The position numbers and the translations under genes were made by a program. The notes beneath the pieces are model-generated. The model had not been told where the DNA came from and made no database searches. It saw only the letters and a program-made list of their open reading frames with translations. Below are positions 8,623-16,666 of a stretch of 64,000 nucleotides of DNA, one piece after another. This stretch comes from JBBRYW01 sp038253945 (GTDB taxonomy: Bacteria; Actinomycetota; Thermoleophilia; Gaiellales; Gaiellaceae), in assembly GCA_038253945.1 (NCBI GenBank), contig JBBSGR010000003.1, positions 1-64,000 of the forward strand, read 5' to 3'. Within the stretch, counting starts at the first letter, position 1. The number at the start of each line of letters is the position of its first letter.

Positions 8623-9144
8623 ATGAGATTCCTCGCCCTTTCGCTCGTCGTCTTCGCTGTCGCCGCACCGAGCGCAGGGGCGCAGCCGGCGGCAGCTGAT
8701 GCAGGCCCGTCTCTTCGCACCTACTTGATCAGGATGGGCGTTCAGATGAGGGCCTACCATGCGTCCCTCGCCCGGGCGGATCATGCGTTCGAGAAACTCC
8801 CCGAGAGCGTCGCGACCGCCCGCTTCCATGCGCGGAGCGGCGAGTTCAAGCGCCTCGCCGCAAGGATCAAGCTCGTCCGCGCGCCGCGCGGCCTCGGAGC
8901 CCAGCACCGGAGGCTCGTCAATGCGATCCAGACGGTCTCGTCGGCCTTCACGGCGTTCGCCGCCGCTCGTGAGCAGTACCGGAAGGACTCCGATCAGGTG
9001 ACGCTGATCCGGGCGAACACCGCCCAGCGTGCCCGCCTGCACGCTGCCGAGAGCCTCCAGCTCGCGTGGGCAAGAGCGGTACGGACGCGAACGATCAACG
9101 CCGGGCTGATCGTCCCGGGCTGGTTGCACGACTTCTTCACCTAG
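8623..9144 (+). CDS. Small secreted protein of unknown function
   Basis: 173 residues, beginning with a clear signal peptide (MRFLALSLVVFAVAAPSAGA, cleavage probably after AGA near residue 20). The mature part is alpha-helical, rich in Ala, Arg and Leu, with no cysteine and no recognised domain; the helices around residues 35-160 suggest a helical bundle or coiled coil. It begins 4 bp after the degenerate tRNA-Gly copy, so any promoter must lie in or upstream of that repeat, and the gene may be just outside an inserted segment. It converges with the HIT gene with 7 bp between them. Export is well supported; function is unknown. Confidence 0.6.
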   Translation: MRFLALSLVVFAVAAPSAGAQPAAADAGPSLRTYLIRMGVQMRAYHASLARADHAFEKLPESVATARFHARSGEFKRLAARIKLVRAPRGLGAQHRRLVNAIQTVSSAFTAFAAAREQYRKDSDQVTLIRANTAQRARLHAAESLQLAWARAVRTRTINAGLIVPGWLHDFFT

Positions 9145-9151
9145 AGGTCGA

Positions 9152-9643
9152 TCATCTCGACTCGGGCCAGGCGTCCGTCAGCTTCCGCCGCGTCTCCGTC
9201 AGGTGCTCCGGTAGCACCTTGACGTCCGCGAGCACCGGCATGAAGTTCGTGTCGCCGGCCCAGCGCGGAACGACGTGCAGATGGACGTGGTCGACGACGC
9301 CTGCCCCCGCGATCCGGCCGAGGTTCCAGCCCAGGTTGTAGCCCTGGGGGGCGAAGACCTCTGCGAGCGCGGAGATCCCGCGCGACGCGAGCCGATGAAG
9401 CTCGAGTGCCTCGTCGTCGTCGAGCTCGCCGAAGTCGCCGACGTGCCGCGCGGGAGCCACCATCAGGTGGCCCGAGGCGTACGGAAACTTGTTCAGCAGC
9501 GCGAACGCGCGCTCCCCTCGGTGAAGAACGAGCAGCTCCTCGTCGCTCTCGCCGGCCAATGCACGGCAGAAGAGGCAGCCGCGCTGCTCGTCGGCCTGCT
9601 GCATGTACTCCAGTCGCCAGGGGGCCCAGAGCGGCTTCGTCAC
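9152..9643 (-). CDS. HIT family hydrolase/phosphorylase
   Basis: A 163-residue histidine-triad protein. The catalytic triad is HVHLHVVPR near residue 120, and an N-terminal zinc-type CLFC motif lies near residue 23. Conserved segments include LNKFPYASGHLMVAPARHV and GYNLGWNLGRIAGAGVVDH. The length and the CLFC motif fit the actinobacterial HIT proteins related to diadenosine tetraphosphate phosphorylase, which cleave nucleotide-phosphate bonds. The exact substrate is not determined by sequence. The start ATG at 9643 precedes the typical MTKPLWAPWRLEYM opening of this group. It is convergent with the upstream secreted-protein gene. Confidence 0.9.
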   Translation of the reverse strand: MTKPLWAPWRLEYMQQADEQRGCLFCRALAGESDEELLVLHRGERAFALLNKFPYASGHLMVAPARHVGDFGELDDDEALELHRLASRGISALAEVFAPQGYNLGWNLGRIAGAGVVDHVHLHVVPRWAGDTNFMPVLADVKVLPEHLTETRRKLTDAWPESR

Positions 9644-9697
9644 GGATTCAGCCTAACCACGAGCGGCGGTGCGACCTTCGCCTACCCTTGCTCCTCG

Positions 9698-10477
9698 GTG
9701 TCGACCATTCGCACGGGCGCCGTCGCCCTCAGCGCCTGCCTCGTCGTAGTCTCGGGCGCCCTCGGGGCCGCCCGCCCGCCCCCGAATCTCGTCTCCGACG
9801 GCGGCATCGAGCGTGGAACGGCCCAGTGGAACGTCGCCGAGGGCGCCAGCGTGAGACGAGCAAGCGGGGCGCGAACCGGGCATTTCGCGCTCCTGGTCAC
9901 GAGCCACCGAGACGGGGGCTTCGGAGCGTCGATCGCGGTTCCGGCGCAGCGCCTCCGCGACCGCCGCTTTCTGAGCCTCGTCACGGGCGCGCTCCGCGGC
10001 AGGTTCAAGCTGTCGGTCTGGGTCCGGGCTGGACGCAGAACCGTCGGGAAGATCCTGCACGTTCAGCTGAACGAGTATGGTGGCGGGACGCGCGAGAGCA
10101 CGCTTCGTCACGGGGCGCGAACCGTCCGGCTCGGGCCCCGTTGGCGACGGGTGGTCGTCCGAGGGGTTCCGCAACGGCCCGACCGCATCGGGCTTCTGGT
10201 CTTCCTGGCGGTCGACGAAGGCAGAGCGGGCGACCGGTTCTACGTCGACGATCTGCGCCTCGGCGGCGATCCGCTCGGTCAGGTCTCGATCTCGCGACGC
10301 GGCCGGTGGCGCTGGTGGAACTACGCGCTCGTTTGGATCGCCGTGCTCGGAAGCGGCGCCCTCTGGTTGGTTGCGCGGAGGGGGCGGCTGCAAAACCGCT
10401 TGGTGGATCGCCGCGTAGTGTCGGATGTACGATCGCGCCGCGCTTCGTCGAGAGAACAGGAGGGAAAAGCGAGATGA
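9698..10477 (+). CDS. Secreted or membrane-anchored protein with a carbohydrate-binding-like domain
   Basis: About 259 residues from GTG 9698, which starts a good signal peptide (TGAVALSACLVVVSGALGAA). The mature domain (about 25-205) opens with NLVSDGGIERGTAQWNV and contains FKLSVWVRAGRRTVGK and DRFYVDDLRLGGDP. This resembles CBM4/9-like (CenC-type) jelly-roll domains that bind sugars, although binding residues cannot be assigned. A single C-terminal membrane helix (ALVWIAVLGSGALWLV) plus a basic tail should anchor it to the membrane with the domain outside. Its stop overlaps the start of the CHRD gene (ATGA), so the two are probably translated together. Confidence 0.6.
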   Translation: MSTIRTGAVALSACLVVVSGALGAARPPPNLVSDGGIERGTAQWNVAEGASVRRASGARTGHFALLVTSHRDGGFGASIAVPAQRLRDRRFLSLVTGALRGRFKLSVWVRAGRRTVGKILHVQLNEYGGGTRESTLRHGARTVRLGPRWRRVVVRGVPQRPDRIGLLVFLAVDEGRAGDRFYVDDLRLGGDPLGQVSISRRGRWRWWNYALVWIAVLGSGALWLVARRGRLQNRLVDRRVVSDVRSRRASSREQEGKAR

Positions 10478-11097
10478 GAGGATTTGGCCGGTCGGCCCTC
10501 GCCGTGATCGGAGGGGCAGTACTGCTCGCGGCCGCCCTAGCCGTTGTGGCGGTCACCAGAGCGAACGCCGACACGGCGGCGACCTTCGCTGCCACGCTCA
10601 CGGGTGCACAGGAGACACCGCCGAACTCGTCGCCCGCGATGGGAATCGCGCTCGTCCAGATCGAGGGCACGCGCATCACGTATCAAGTGAACGTCAGCAA
10701 CACGGCGAACATCGTCGCCGCGCACATCCACCTGGGAAAGCCCGGCGTGGCCGGGCCGATCGTGCTGACGCTGCAGACGCCGACGCCGATCAAGGGCTCC
10801 TTCACCGGGACGCTTGCGTTCGCGACCCTGGTCAATCCGCCGCTCGAAGGCCCGCTGGCGGGACAGCCGTTCTCGGCCCTGCTCGATCAGATCGCAGCCG
10901 GAAACGCGTACATCAACGTCCACACGAACGATGCGATACCGCCGGGGAACACAGGACCGGGAGACTTCCCCGGAGGGGAGATTCGCGGACAACTCGGACC
11001 GGCGGCTCCCGGAACGTCTCCGCCGACGGGAGGCCCGATTCCTCCAACAGTTGACGCGAGCGTGGGTCGCGGTCGCGGTCGCGGACGCGGTCGGTAG
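10474..11097 (+). CDS. CHRD domain secreted protein
   Basis: 207 residues. An AGGAGGG ribosome-binding site at 10458-10464 is well placed for the ATG at 10474. The N-terminal hydrophobic segment (SALAVIGGAVLLAAALAVVAV) acts as signal or anchor. The CHRD domain covers about residues 35-175: TFAATLTGAQETPPNSSP, AAHIHLGKPGVAGPIVLTL and AYINVHTNDAIPPGNTG ending in GEIRGQLG. CHRD domains occur in chordin and in many bacterial exported proteins; their role in bacteria is poorly known. The C-terminus is a Pro/Gly-rich linker finishing in a repeated GRGRGRGR tail. It overlaps the preceding anchored protein gene, so both may act at the cell surface. Confidence 0.85.
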   Translation: MRGFGRSALAVIGGAVLLAAALAVVAVTRANADTAATFAATLTGAQETPPNSSPAMGIALVQIEGTRITYQVNVSNTANIVAAHIHLGKPGVAGPIVLTLQTPTPIKGSFTGTLAFATLVNPPLEGPLAGQPFSALLDQIAAGNAYINVHTNDAIPPGNTGPGDFPGGEIRGQLGPAAPGTSPPTGGPIPPTVDASVGRGRGRGRGR

Positions 11098-11110
11098 GGA
11101 CGACGGGACG

Positions 11111-11141
11111 CGGCGCGGGCGGAGGAGCTTCGCCCGCGCCG
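11111..11141 (+). terminator. Strong GC hairpin after the CHRD gene
   Basis: An 11-bp perfect stem, CGGCGCGGGCG paired with CGCCCGCGCCG around a 9-nt loop, lies 13 bp after the CHRD stop. No T-run follows, which is common for actinobacterial terminators. It probably ends the two-gene secreted-protein unit. Confidence 0.6.
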
Positions 11142-11168
11142 CCCGCGGAGCCGCCGGCGCGCTCGAAC

Positions 11169-12167
11169 ATGATCTCGCGTTACGGCGCCCATCCGAGCCA
11201 GCTCGGGGAGCTGCACGTCCCGTCGGCCGAGCCTCGTGGAGTCGCGATCGTTCTGCACGGCGGCTTCTGGCGCGCCCCGTATGGCTGCGATCTCATGCAC
11301 TCCCTGTGCCGCGATCTCACCGCCCGTGGCTGGGCCGCGTGGAACGTCGAGTACCGCCGGCTCGGGGAAGGCGGCGGCTGGCCTGGCACCTTCGAGGACG
11401 TGCGCGCGGCCATCGACCTGCTCGCGACGTTCGATCTTCCCGAGCAGCCGGTCGTGACGATCGGTCACTCGGCCGGGGGTCAGCTCGCGCTCTGGGCCGC
11501 GACGCATCCGAGAGTGACTCACGCCGTGTCCCAGGCGGGGGTGGTCGATCTCGAAGCAGCGGCTGCACTCGGGCTCTCACGCGGTGTCGTCCGCGAGCTC
11601 GTCGGCGCGCGCGAGCAGCTCTACGGAGAGCTCTCCCCGCGCGCGCTCGTGCCCTTGCCCGTTCCACAGCTGCTCGTCCACGGAGAGGCGGACGACGTCG
11701 TTCCGGTCATCCTCAGCCGAGGATACGCCGAGGCGGCCCTGGCAGCGGGCGGCGACGTCGAGCTCGTGACGTTGCCCGGTTGCGGTCACTACGAGCATCT
11801 CGACCCGAGCTCGGCGGCCTGGGCAGCGGTGGTCGCGTGGCTCGCTAACCGGTTCGGAGACGCCGACCCGATTTTGTTTACGCGATCCTGCCGCGCCGAG
11901 CAGCCCTCACCGACCCCGCAAAGGGACCCCCGGTTCCTCGAGCCCGAGGGCGAGGACGACACAGGCGAAGACCTGAGCGTGGGGCCTGAGTCCCCGTCGA
12001 CGGAGCAGTCCGGCGGCACCTCAGAAGAGGCGAAGAGATTTCCGAGTCATGCCGAGGCCACCCCGCCGATCAGCGACGACGGGCGCCACGACCAGACCGG
12101 CCGCCCCGCGCCCGACGACGATGTGGGAGTCCCTGCCTCGCCAGGCTCGGGCACTGAGCGGGACTAG
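11169..12167 (+). CDS. Alpha/beta hydrolase with a long low-complexity tail
   Basis: 332 residues as an open frame. The first 240 or so form an alpha/beta hydrolase of the BD-FAE/prolyl-oligopeptidase-like type: oxyanion-region HGGFWR near 30, nucleophile elbow GHSAGG near 98, acid in HGEADDVVP near 172 and catalytic His in GCGHYEH near 203. It is probably a cytoplasmic esterase or peptidase; the substrate is unknown. After WLANRFGDAD the sequence becomes an acidic, Pro/Ser-rich stretch with no likeness to the family. Homologues end about there, so the native stop may have been lost and the tail may be read-through into former intergenic DNA. The ATG at 11169 fits the fold. Confidence 0.8.
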   Translation: MISRYGAHPSQLGELHVPSAEPRGVAIVLHGGFWRAPYGCDLMHSLCRDLTARGWAAWNVEYRRLGEGGGWPGTFEDVRAAIDLLATFDLPEQPVVTIGHSAGGQLALWAATHPRVTHAVSQAGVVDLEAAAALGLSRGVVRELVGAREQLYGELSPRALVPLPVPQLLVHGEADDVVPVILSRGYAEAALAAGGDVELVTLPGCGHYEHLDPSSAAWAAVVAWLANRFGDADPILFTRSCRAEQPSPTPQRDPRFLEPEGEDDTGEDLSVGPESPSTEQSGGTSEEAKRFPSHAEATPPISDDGRHDQTGRPAPDDDVGVPASPGSGTERD

Positions 12168-12195
12168 CGCGAGCCCGCTGGCCCGGGGCGGTGAC

Positions 12196-13182
12196 CTACA
12201 GCCAGCGCTTGAGCCGGAAGAACGCCAGCATGCTCACGAGCGTCGCGACGATCGTTGCCATGATGACCCAGAACGCGGCGATCGTCTCGAAGCCCGGGAA
12301 GTGGACGTTCATCCCGAAGATGCCGGTGATCAGCGTCAAGGGCAGCATGGTCACACTGATGATCGTGAGCACCCGGAGGACATCGTTCTGACGGTGGGAG
12401 ATGGCTGACTCGTTCGTCGCCTCGAGCGCCTCGACGACCTCCTTGTAGTTGTCGAGCAAATCCCAGATCCGTTCGGACGCGTCGACGACGTCGTCGAAGT
12501 AGAGCTCCAGGTCGTCGGGCAGGAACCGCTCGACGTGCCGCTCGAGTAGCCGCAGCGCCGGACGCTGCGGCTTGATGATCTTGCGGTAGGAGATGATCTC
12601 CTGCTTCGCCCTCGAGATGTCCCGGACGACTTCGTCGAACTGCGCGTCCTCAATGTCGTCCTCGATCGTGTCGAGCTTGTGGCCGATCTTGTCGAGAATC
12701 GGAAAGCAGTAGTCGAACAGGTCGTCGAGCACCTCGTAGAGCAGCCGGCCCGATCCCTTGCCGAACAGGTCCCCGCGCATGCGCTCGTCGTCGCTGCAGC
12801 GCTGGAAGAGACGAGTCACCGGGAGGAGCTCGACCGTCGGCAGCGTGACGATGTAGTCGGGTGCCAGGAACACGTCCAGCTCGGCAGCGTTCAATCGCTG
12901 CACCGCCTTGTCGTAGACCGGGAAGTGGAGCACGATGAAGAGGTACTCCGGGTATTCGTCGATCTTCGGCCGCTGTCGCTTGGAGAGAACATCTTCGAGG
13001 TCGAGCGGGTGCCAGCCGAAGCGCTTGCCGAGCAACGACGCCTCGTCGCCTCTGGGCGACGTGAGATGAACCCAGGTGAGGCCCTCCGACGAGAGCTCGG
13101 CGAATCTAGGCTCGGTGCGTCGGACGGCCTCCGCTGTCGCGGTACCGGGCCGTGGACGCCTGATGCGGGGCAGGCTGGGCAT
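12196..13182 (-). CDS. corA: CorA-family magnesium/cobalt transporter
   Basis: 328 residues, normal for CorA. A large N-terminal cytoplasmic alpha/beta and helical domain is followed by two C-terminal membrane helices, and the signature GMN motif (IFGMNV) sits at the end of the first. The channel is a pentamer passing Mg2+ or similar divalent ions. The very C-terminus (FFRLKRWL) is basic, as usual. A TACAAT -10-like box on the minus strand (13224-13229) lies about 40 bp before the ATG, with a weaker TTGCGG 19 bp further up, so it probably has its own promoter rather than depending on the MFS gene 79 bp upstream. Confidence 0.93.
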   Translation of the reverse strand: MPSLPRIRRPRPGTATAEAVRRTEPRFAELSSEGLTWVHLTSPRGDEASLLGKRFGWHPLDLEDVLSKRQRPKIDEYPEYLFIVLHFPVYDKAVQRLNAAELDVFLAPDYIVTLPTVELLPVTRLFQRCSDDERMRGDLFGKGSGRLLYEVLDDLFDYCFPILDKIGHKLDTIEDDIEDAQFDEVVRDISRAKQEIISYRKIIKPQRPALRLLERHVERFLPDDLELYFDDVVDASERIWDLLDNYKEVVEALEATNESAISHRQNDVLRVLTIISVTMLPLTLITGIFGMNVHFPGFETIAAFWVIMATIVATLVSMLAFFRLKRWL

Positions 13183-13261
13183 TGGTACTGAGCGGGTCGT
13201 CCATTCGCGTCGTCACCTTCGTGATTGTAGCTCGCAGGCCTGCAGGCACCGCAAGCGGCGC

Positions 13262-14554
13262 CTAGTCCGCCGGGAGCGGCTCGGCCAGCCCGGCCGGAGC
13301 CAGCGAGTCGGCGCCTCGCGGAATCCGCCGCAGTCGAGGCGGGACGAAGCGCTCGAGCGCCAAGGCGCCTACGGCGGCAACGCCGCAGACCGAGGCCGCG
13401 AGCGGCCAGAGCGCGAACGGCGCGCCCGCGAGAATGAAACCTCCGAGAGCCGGCCCGACCGTGCCGGCAAGCCCCCACGACAGGCTGTGAACGGCGAAGT
13501 ATCGGCCGCGGAGGTGGGGCGGACCGATCTCGGACACGAGAGCCTGGTGCGCCGGCCCGTGCAAGCACTCACCGAGGCCCAGGACGCCGGCTGCAAGGGC
13601 GAAGGCGACGAATGCCGGCGTAGCGTCGAGCCGGGCGCCGGTCGCCTCGACGAGCAACCAGGCCACGCCCCACAGTGCCGGCATCAGCGCCAGCGCGCGC
13701 ATTCGCCGGCGCCCCTCGAGCCACCGGGCGAGCGGCAGCTGCATGACGACGATCACGACCGTGTTGACGAAGAAGATCGCTCCGATCTCGCGCTCCGACA
13801 CGCCCGAGTGGTCGCGCGCGAACGGCGGCAGCAAGTTGAGCATCGAGTACCCCGCGACGACGAAGAGGAAGTTGAGCGTCCAGAGGCCGAGAAACGTCTT
13901 GTGGCGCAGGACGCTTCGGTAGGTCGCGGGTGCGTCGCCCCGATCCTCAGGCGTTACCCCGGGGTCGCGGACGAGCCCGAGCACTCCGAGGTAGGCGAGG
14001 AACGTAAGGGCGTCCGCAATGAACAAAGCAGTGAACGATGACGGACGCCCGACAGACGCGATCAGCCCCCCGGAGAGTCCTCCGAGTCCGATACCGAGGT
14101 TCATCGTGACGCGCTGCTGCGCGAAGGCGGCATGACGGCGGGCCGACGGCGTCAGCCTCGAGAGCAACGTCGACTGGCTGGGCCAGAAGCCCGCACTGCC
14201 GGAGCCTTCGATCGCGAGGAGAGCGAACGCCTCCCACGGATGCCTGACGAGCGGCAAGAGCCCGAAGCCGACGGCCTGCAGCACGAGCCCGCAGCCCAGC
14301 GTTCGCCTGGCCCCGAAGCGGTCGATGATCGGGCCTGCCGCAACGCCGGCGGCGAGTTGCCCCGCCGACGAGACCGCGACGGCCAGGCCGGCGATGCCCA
14401 AGGAGAATCCGCGTACATCGTGCAGGTAGATGACGAGGAATGGAAACACCACGCCGTTTCCGTACGAGTTGACGACTCCGCCGCACTGGAGCAGCCAGAC
14501 GGGCCGTGGCAGCTGGGGGTTCAGGCTGCGTAGGTAGCCGGCGGGCGAGCGCAT
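13262..14554 (-). CDS. Major facilitator superfamily transporter
   Basis: 430 residues with about 12 predicted membrane helices. The MFS motif A-like loop is present after helix 2 (DRFGARRTLGCG), with a second variant in the C-terminal half (WLEGRRRMRALAL). The general layout resembles drug/metabolite exporters, but nothing in the sequence identifies the substrate. It lies 29 bp downstream of the last hydrogenase-operon gene in the same direction, so it may be transcribed from that operon; functional linkage is unproven. The short cytoplasmic N-terminus (MRSPAGYLRSLNPQLPRPVW) precedes the first helix, consistent with the ATG at 14554. Confidence 0.88.
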   Translation of the reverse strand: MRSPAGYLRSLNPQLPRPVWLLQCGGVVNSYGNGVVFPFLVIYLHDVRGFSLGIAGLAVAVSSAGQLAAGVAAGPIIDRFGARRTLGCGLVLQAVGFGLLPLVRHPWEAFALLAIEGSGSAGFWPSQSTLLSRLTPSARRHAAFAQQRVTMNLGIGLGGLSGGLIASVGRPSSFTALFIADALTFLAYLGVLGLVRDPGVTPEDRGDAPATYRSVLRHKTFLGLWTLNFLFVVAGYSMLNLLPPFARDHSGVSEREIGAIFFVNTVVIVVMQLPLARWLEGRRRMRALALMPALWGVAWLLVEATGARLDATPAFVAFALAAGVLGLGECLHGPAHQALVSEIGPPHLRGRYFAVHSLSWGLAGTVGPALGGFILAGAPFALWPLAASVCGVAAVGALALERFVPPRLRRIPRGADSLAPAGLAEPLPAD

Positions 14555-14583
14555 CGAGCGACGCTATCGATCAGCGGTCTACG

Positions 14584-15858
14584 TCAGGCTGCATGCGAGG
14601 GGCTCTGCGCGACAACGCCTGCCGCTCCCTCACCGCTCGTGGCGCGCCCGCCGTCCGCGAGCTCGACGAGCTCACGCAGGGCATGGTAGGCGGTCGCGTG
14701 CGCCTCCTGGATCCGCGGGATGTGCTCCGAGCGGGCGACGACCACGTGGTCGGCGAGCCGCTCCTCGGCGACCCGGCCGCCGTCGTAGCCCACCATCGCG
14801 ATTGTGTGCAGGCCCCTCCGCCGCGCCTCCGCGAGCGCCTCCACGATGTTGGCGGAGTTACCGCTCGTCGAGAGTGCCAGGACCGCATCGCCCACCCTGC
14901 CGTAAGCGATGATCTGGCGCGCGAAGAGAACGTTCGGCCCGATGTCGTTCGCGAGCGCCGTCAGAATGGCCGAGTCCTCGGTGAGGTCGAGGGCGCGCCG
15001 GTGCGGAAAGCCCTGGGGCGCTGCACGGAAGTCCGCGACCGCATCCATCGCGTCCGTGGCCGACCCTCCGTTCCCGAGGGCGAGCACCGTGCCGCCCGAT
15101 TCGAACACGGATCGAAGCAGCTCGGCGCCCGAGACAAGCTCCGACGCCGCCTCGGAGACCGTCTGAGCCCGCAGGCCCGCGGTCTCCTGGGCCTTCATCA
15201 GCACCGAGGCGCGCACGTCGGCGACGACGCCTTCCAGATCTCGATCCTGCTCGGCGAGGAAGGGGTAGAGGAAGCTCGAGCCCCCCGCGTCGTGCAGGGA
15301 GCCAGCCTCCCGGCCTGCGAGCAGCCCGCGGTGGTCGAAGAAGACGTGCACGAGCTCCCAGAGCACGTGGTAGAGAGTCTCCGAGAGCTCCTGGCGGACG
15401 AAGGGGTCATCGGTCGGCGGCTCGAGCTCCCATTCGGCCCCCGACGGCTCGAAGGCGATCGTGAGACAGCCCCGGCGGCGAGCCTCGCCGATCGCCTCGG
15501 CGGTCTCCTCGGCGCCGTCGCACGCGATCACCATGTCCTCGGCCTCCGCCACCAGCGCGAGCTGCGACGGCAGCGCACCGCCCTCCCGCGTGATCCCCAT
15601 CGCCGGCAGCGCTCGCTTGCCGACGATGACAGGGTGCACGAACTCCACTGCCACGTGACGAGCGTCGGAGCGACCCTGTCCCGTGGCCCCGACCGCGAGG
15701 AGCCGTGCGCCGCGCGCGAAGCGCTCGGCCATGAGGTGGCAGAGCCGGGCGATCCGATCGGCCTCGAGCGTAAAGAAGCGCTCGTTCGCCTCGGTTCGCT
15801 CCTCGACGAGCCCGGCGAGGTGTTCCTCCAGACGCCCGCGCGAGCGCGTTTCCGTCAC
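14584..15858 (-). CDS. Tandem SIS-domain protein of the hydrogenase locus
   Basis: 424 residues with two sugar-isomerase (SIS) modules. The first (about 40-175) is divergent: the phosphosugar loop reads GATGQGRSDARHV. The second (about 225-400) keeps GNGGSATDA and the STSGNS motif and resembles phosphoheptose isomerase (GmhA-like). The ATG at 15858 overlaps the hypB stop by 4 nt, so the gene is the distal member of the hydrogenase operon. Phosphoheptose-isomerase-like genes are known companions of actinobacterial hydrogenase loci; their role is not understood. A standalone heptose function is less likely given the context and the duplicated, half-degenerate architecture. Confidence 0.85.
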   Translation of the reverse strand: MTETRSRGRLEEHLAGLVEERTEANERFFTLEADRIARLCHLMAERFARGARLLAVGATGQGRSDARHVAVEFVHPVIVGKRALPAMGITREGGALPSQLALVAEAEDMVIACDGAEETAEAIGEARRRGCLTIAFEPSGAEWELEPPTDDPFVRQELSETLYHVLWELVHVFFDHRGLLAGREAGSLHDAGGSSFLYPFLAEQDRDLEGVVADVRASVLMKAQETAGLRAQTVSEAASELVSGAELLRSVFESGGTVLALGNGGSATDAMDAVADFRAAPQGFPHRRALDLTEDSAILTALANDIGPNVLFARQIIAYGRVGDAVLALSTSGNSANIVEALAEARRRGLHTIAMVGYDGGRVAEERLADHVVVARSEHIPRIQEAHATAYHALRELVELADGGRATSGEGAAGVVAQSPSHAA

Positions 15859-16535
15859 ACGTGAACCTCCGCGCGCGAGGCCGCCTCGACCAGCCAGTCT
15901 CGCCAGGCCTCGAGGCCCTCGCCGGTGCGAGCGCTCAGGAGCATGCGGGGCACCCCGGGATTGACCGCATCGAGGTGGTAGAGGAAGAGATCGAGGTCGA
16001 AGTCGAGGTGGGGGAGAAGGTCGATCTTGTTCACGAGCACCAGCTCGCAGGCCCGGAACATGAGCGGGTACTTGAGCGGCTTGTCCTCACCTTCGGTGAC
16101 CGAGGAGACCATCACGCGCGAGTCCTCGCCGACCTTGAACTCCGCAGGACAGACGAGGTTCCCGACGTTCTCGATCACGAGCAGGTCGATGTCGGCCAGC
16201 GGGATGGACGGAAGGGCCGAGCGGACCATGTTCGCATCGAGATGACACTCGCCGCCGAACCCCGGGTCGGTGTTGATCTGCGTGACCGGGACGTGCAGGC
16301 TCGCGATCCGTGTCGCGTCGAGGCTGCCCTGGACGTCGCCCTCGAGCACCCCTGCACGCACCCCGTCGAGCTCCTGTAGCACGCGCTCGAGGAGCGACGT
16401 CTTGCCGGCGCCCGGAGCGCTCATCAGGTTGACGACGGTGACGCCCTCGCGGTCGAAGTCGGCGCGGTTCGCACGCGCGATCGTATTGTTTGCATCGAGC
16501 GCGTCCTCGACGATCCTGACCTTGGTTCGGTGCAT
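15855..16535 (-). CDS. hypB: Hydrogenase nickel incorporation GTPase HypB
   Basis: 226 residues. GTPase that works with HypA to insert Ni into the hydrogenase large subunit. Walker A is SAPGAGKTSL (residues 39-48); ENVGNLVCPAEFKVGED carries the conserved metal-binding Cys between switch regions, and the NKID guanine-specificity motif is near residue 168. The protein lacks the N-terminal CxxCGC site and the His-rich store seen in some HypBs. The gene overlaps the downstream SIS gene by 4 nt. It is separated from the other hyp genes by the structural and accessory genes, a feature of this type of locus. Confidence 0.95.
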   Translation of the reverse strand: MHRTKVRIVEDALDANNTIARANRADFDREGVTVVNLMSAPGAGKTSLLERVLQELDGVRAGVLEGDVQGSLDATRIASLHVPVTQINTDPGFGGECHLDANMVRSALPSIPLADIDLLVIENVGNLVCPAEFKVGEDSRVMVSSVTEGEDKPLKYPLMFRACELVLVNKIDLLPHLDFDLDLFLYHLDAVNPGVPRMLLSARTGEGLEAWRDWLVEAASRAEVHV

Positions 16536-16558
16536 ACGATTCGGACCTCCCTCGGCGG

Positions 16559-16666
16559 TTACATCCCCTTGAGCTTCAGGTAGCGCTTGAGCGAAGGCAG
16601 CTCCTTCGCCACGAGCGCACCGACCCCGGCGAGCAGGCCGATTGCCAGCAATTTACCCATTTCCAT
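16559..16666 (-). CDS. 35-residue predicted membrane-anchored peptide in the hydrogenase operon
   Basis: A short ORF beginning at ATG 16666 with an excellent GGAGG at 16676-16680, 9 nt upstream. The product has a hydrophobic N-terminal half (GKLLAIGLLAGVGALVA) and a basic C-terminal half (KELPSLKRYLKLKGM), ending in TAA. It overlaps the protease gene by 14 bp and precedes hypB by 23 bp. The organisation KELPxxxRYLK matches very small proteins that I recall being classed as DUF6893 in actinobacteria. It could anchor a soluble hydrogenase component to the membrane, which is inference. It is easily missed by gene callers. Confidence 0.72.
   Translation of the reverse strand: MEMGKLLAIGLLAGVGALVAKELPSLKRYLKLKGM

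Noticed and set aside
11871..12195. A gene on the minus strand between the hydrolase fold and corA
   Set aside because: Several frames were examined; none gave a family-like sequence or a plausible start.
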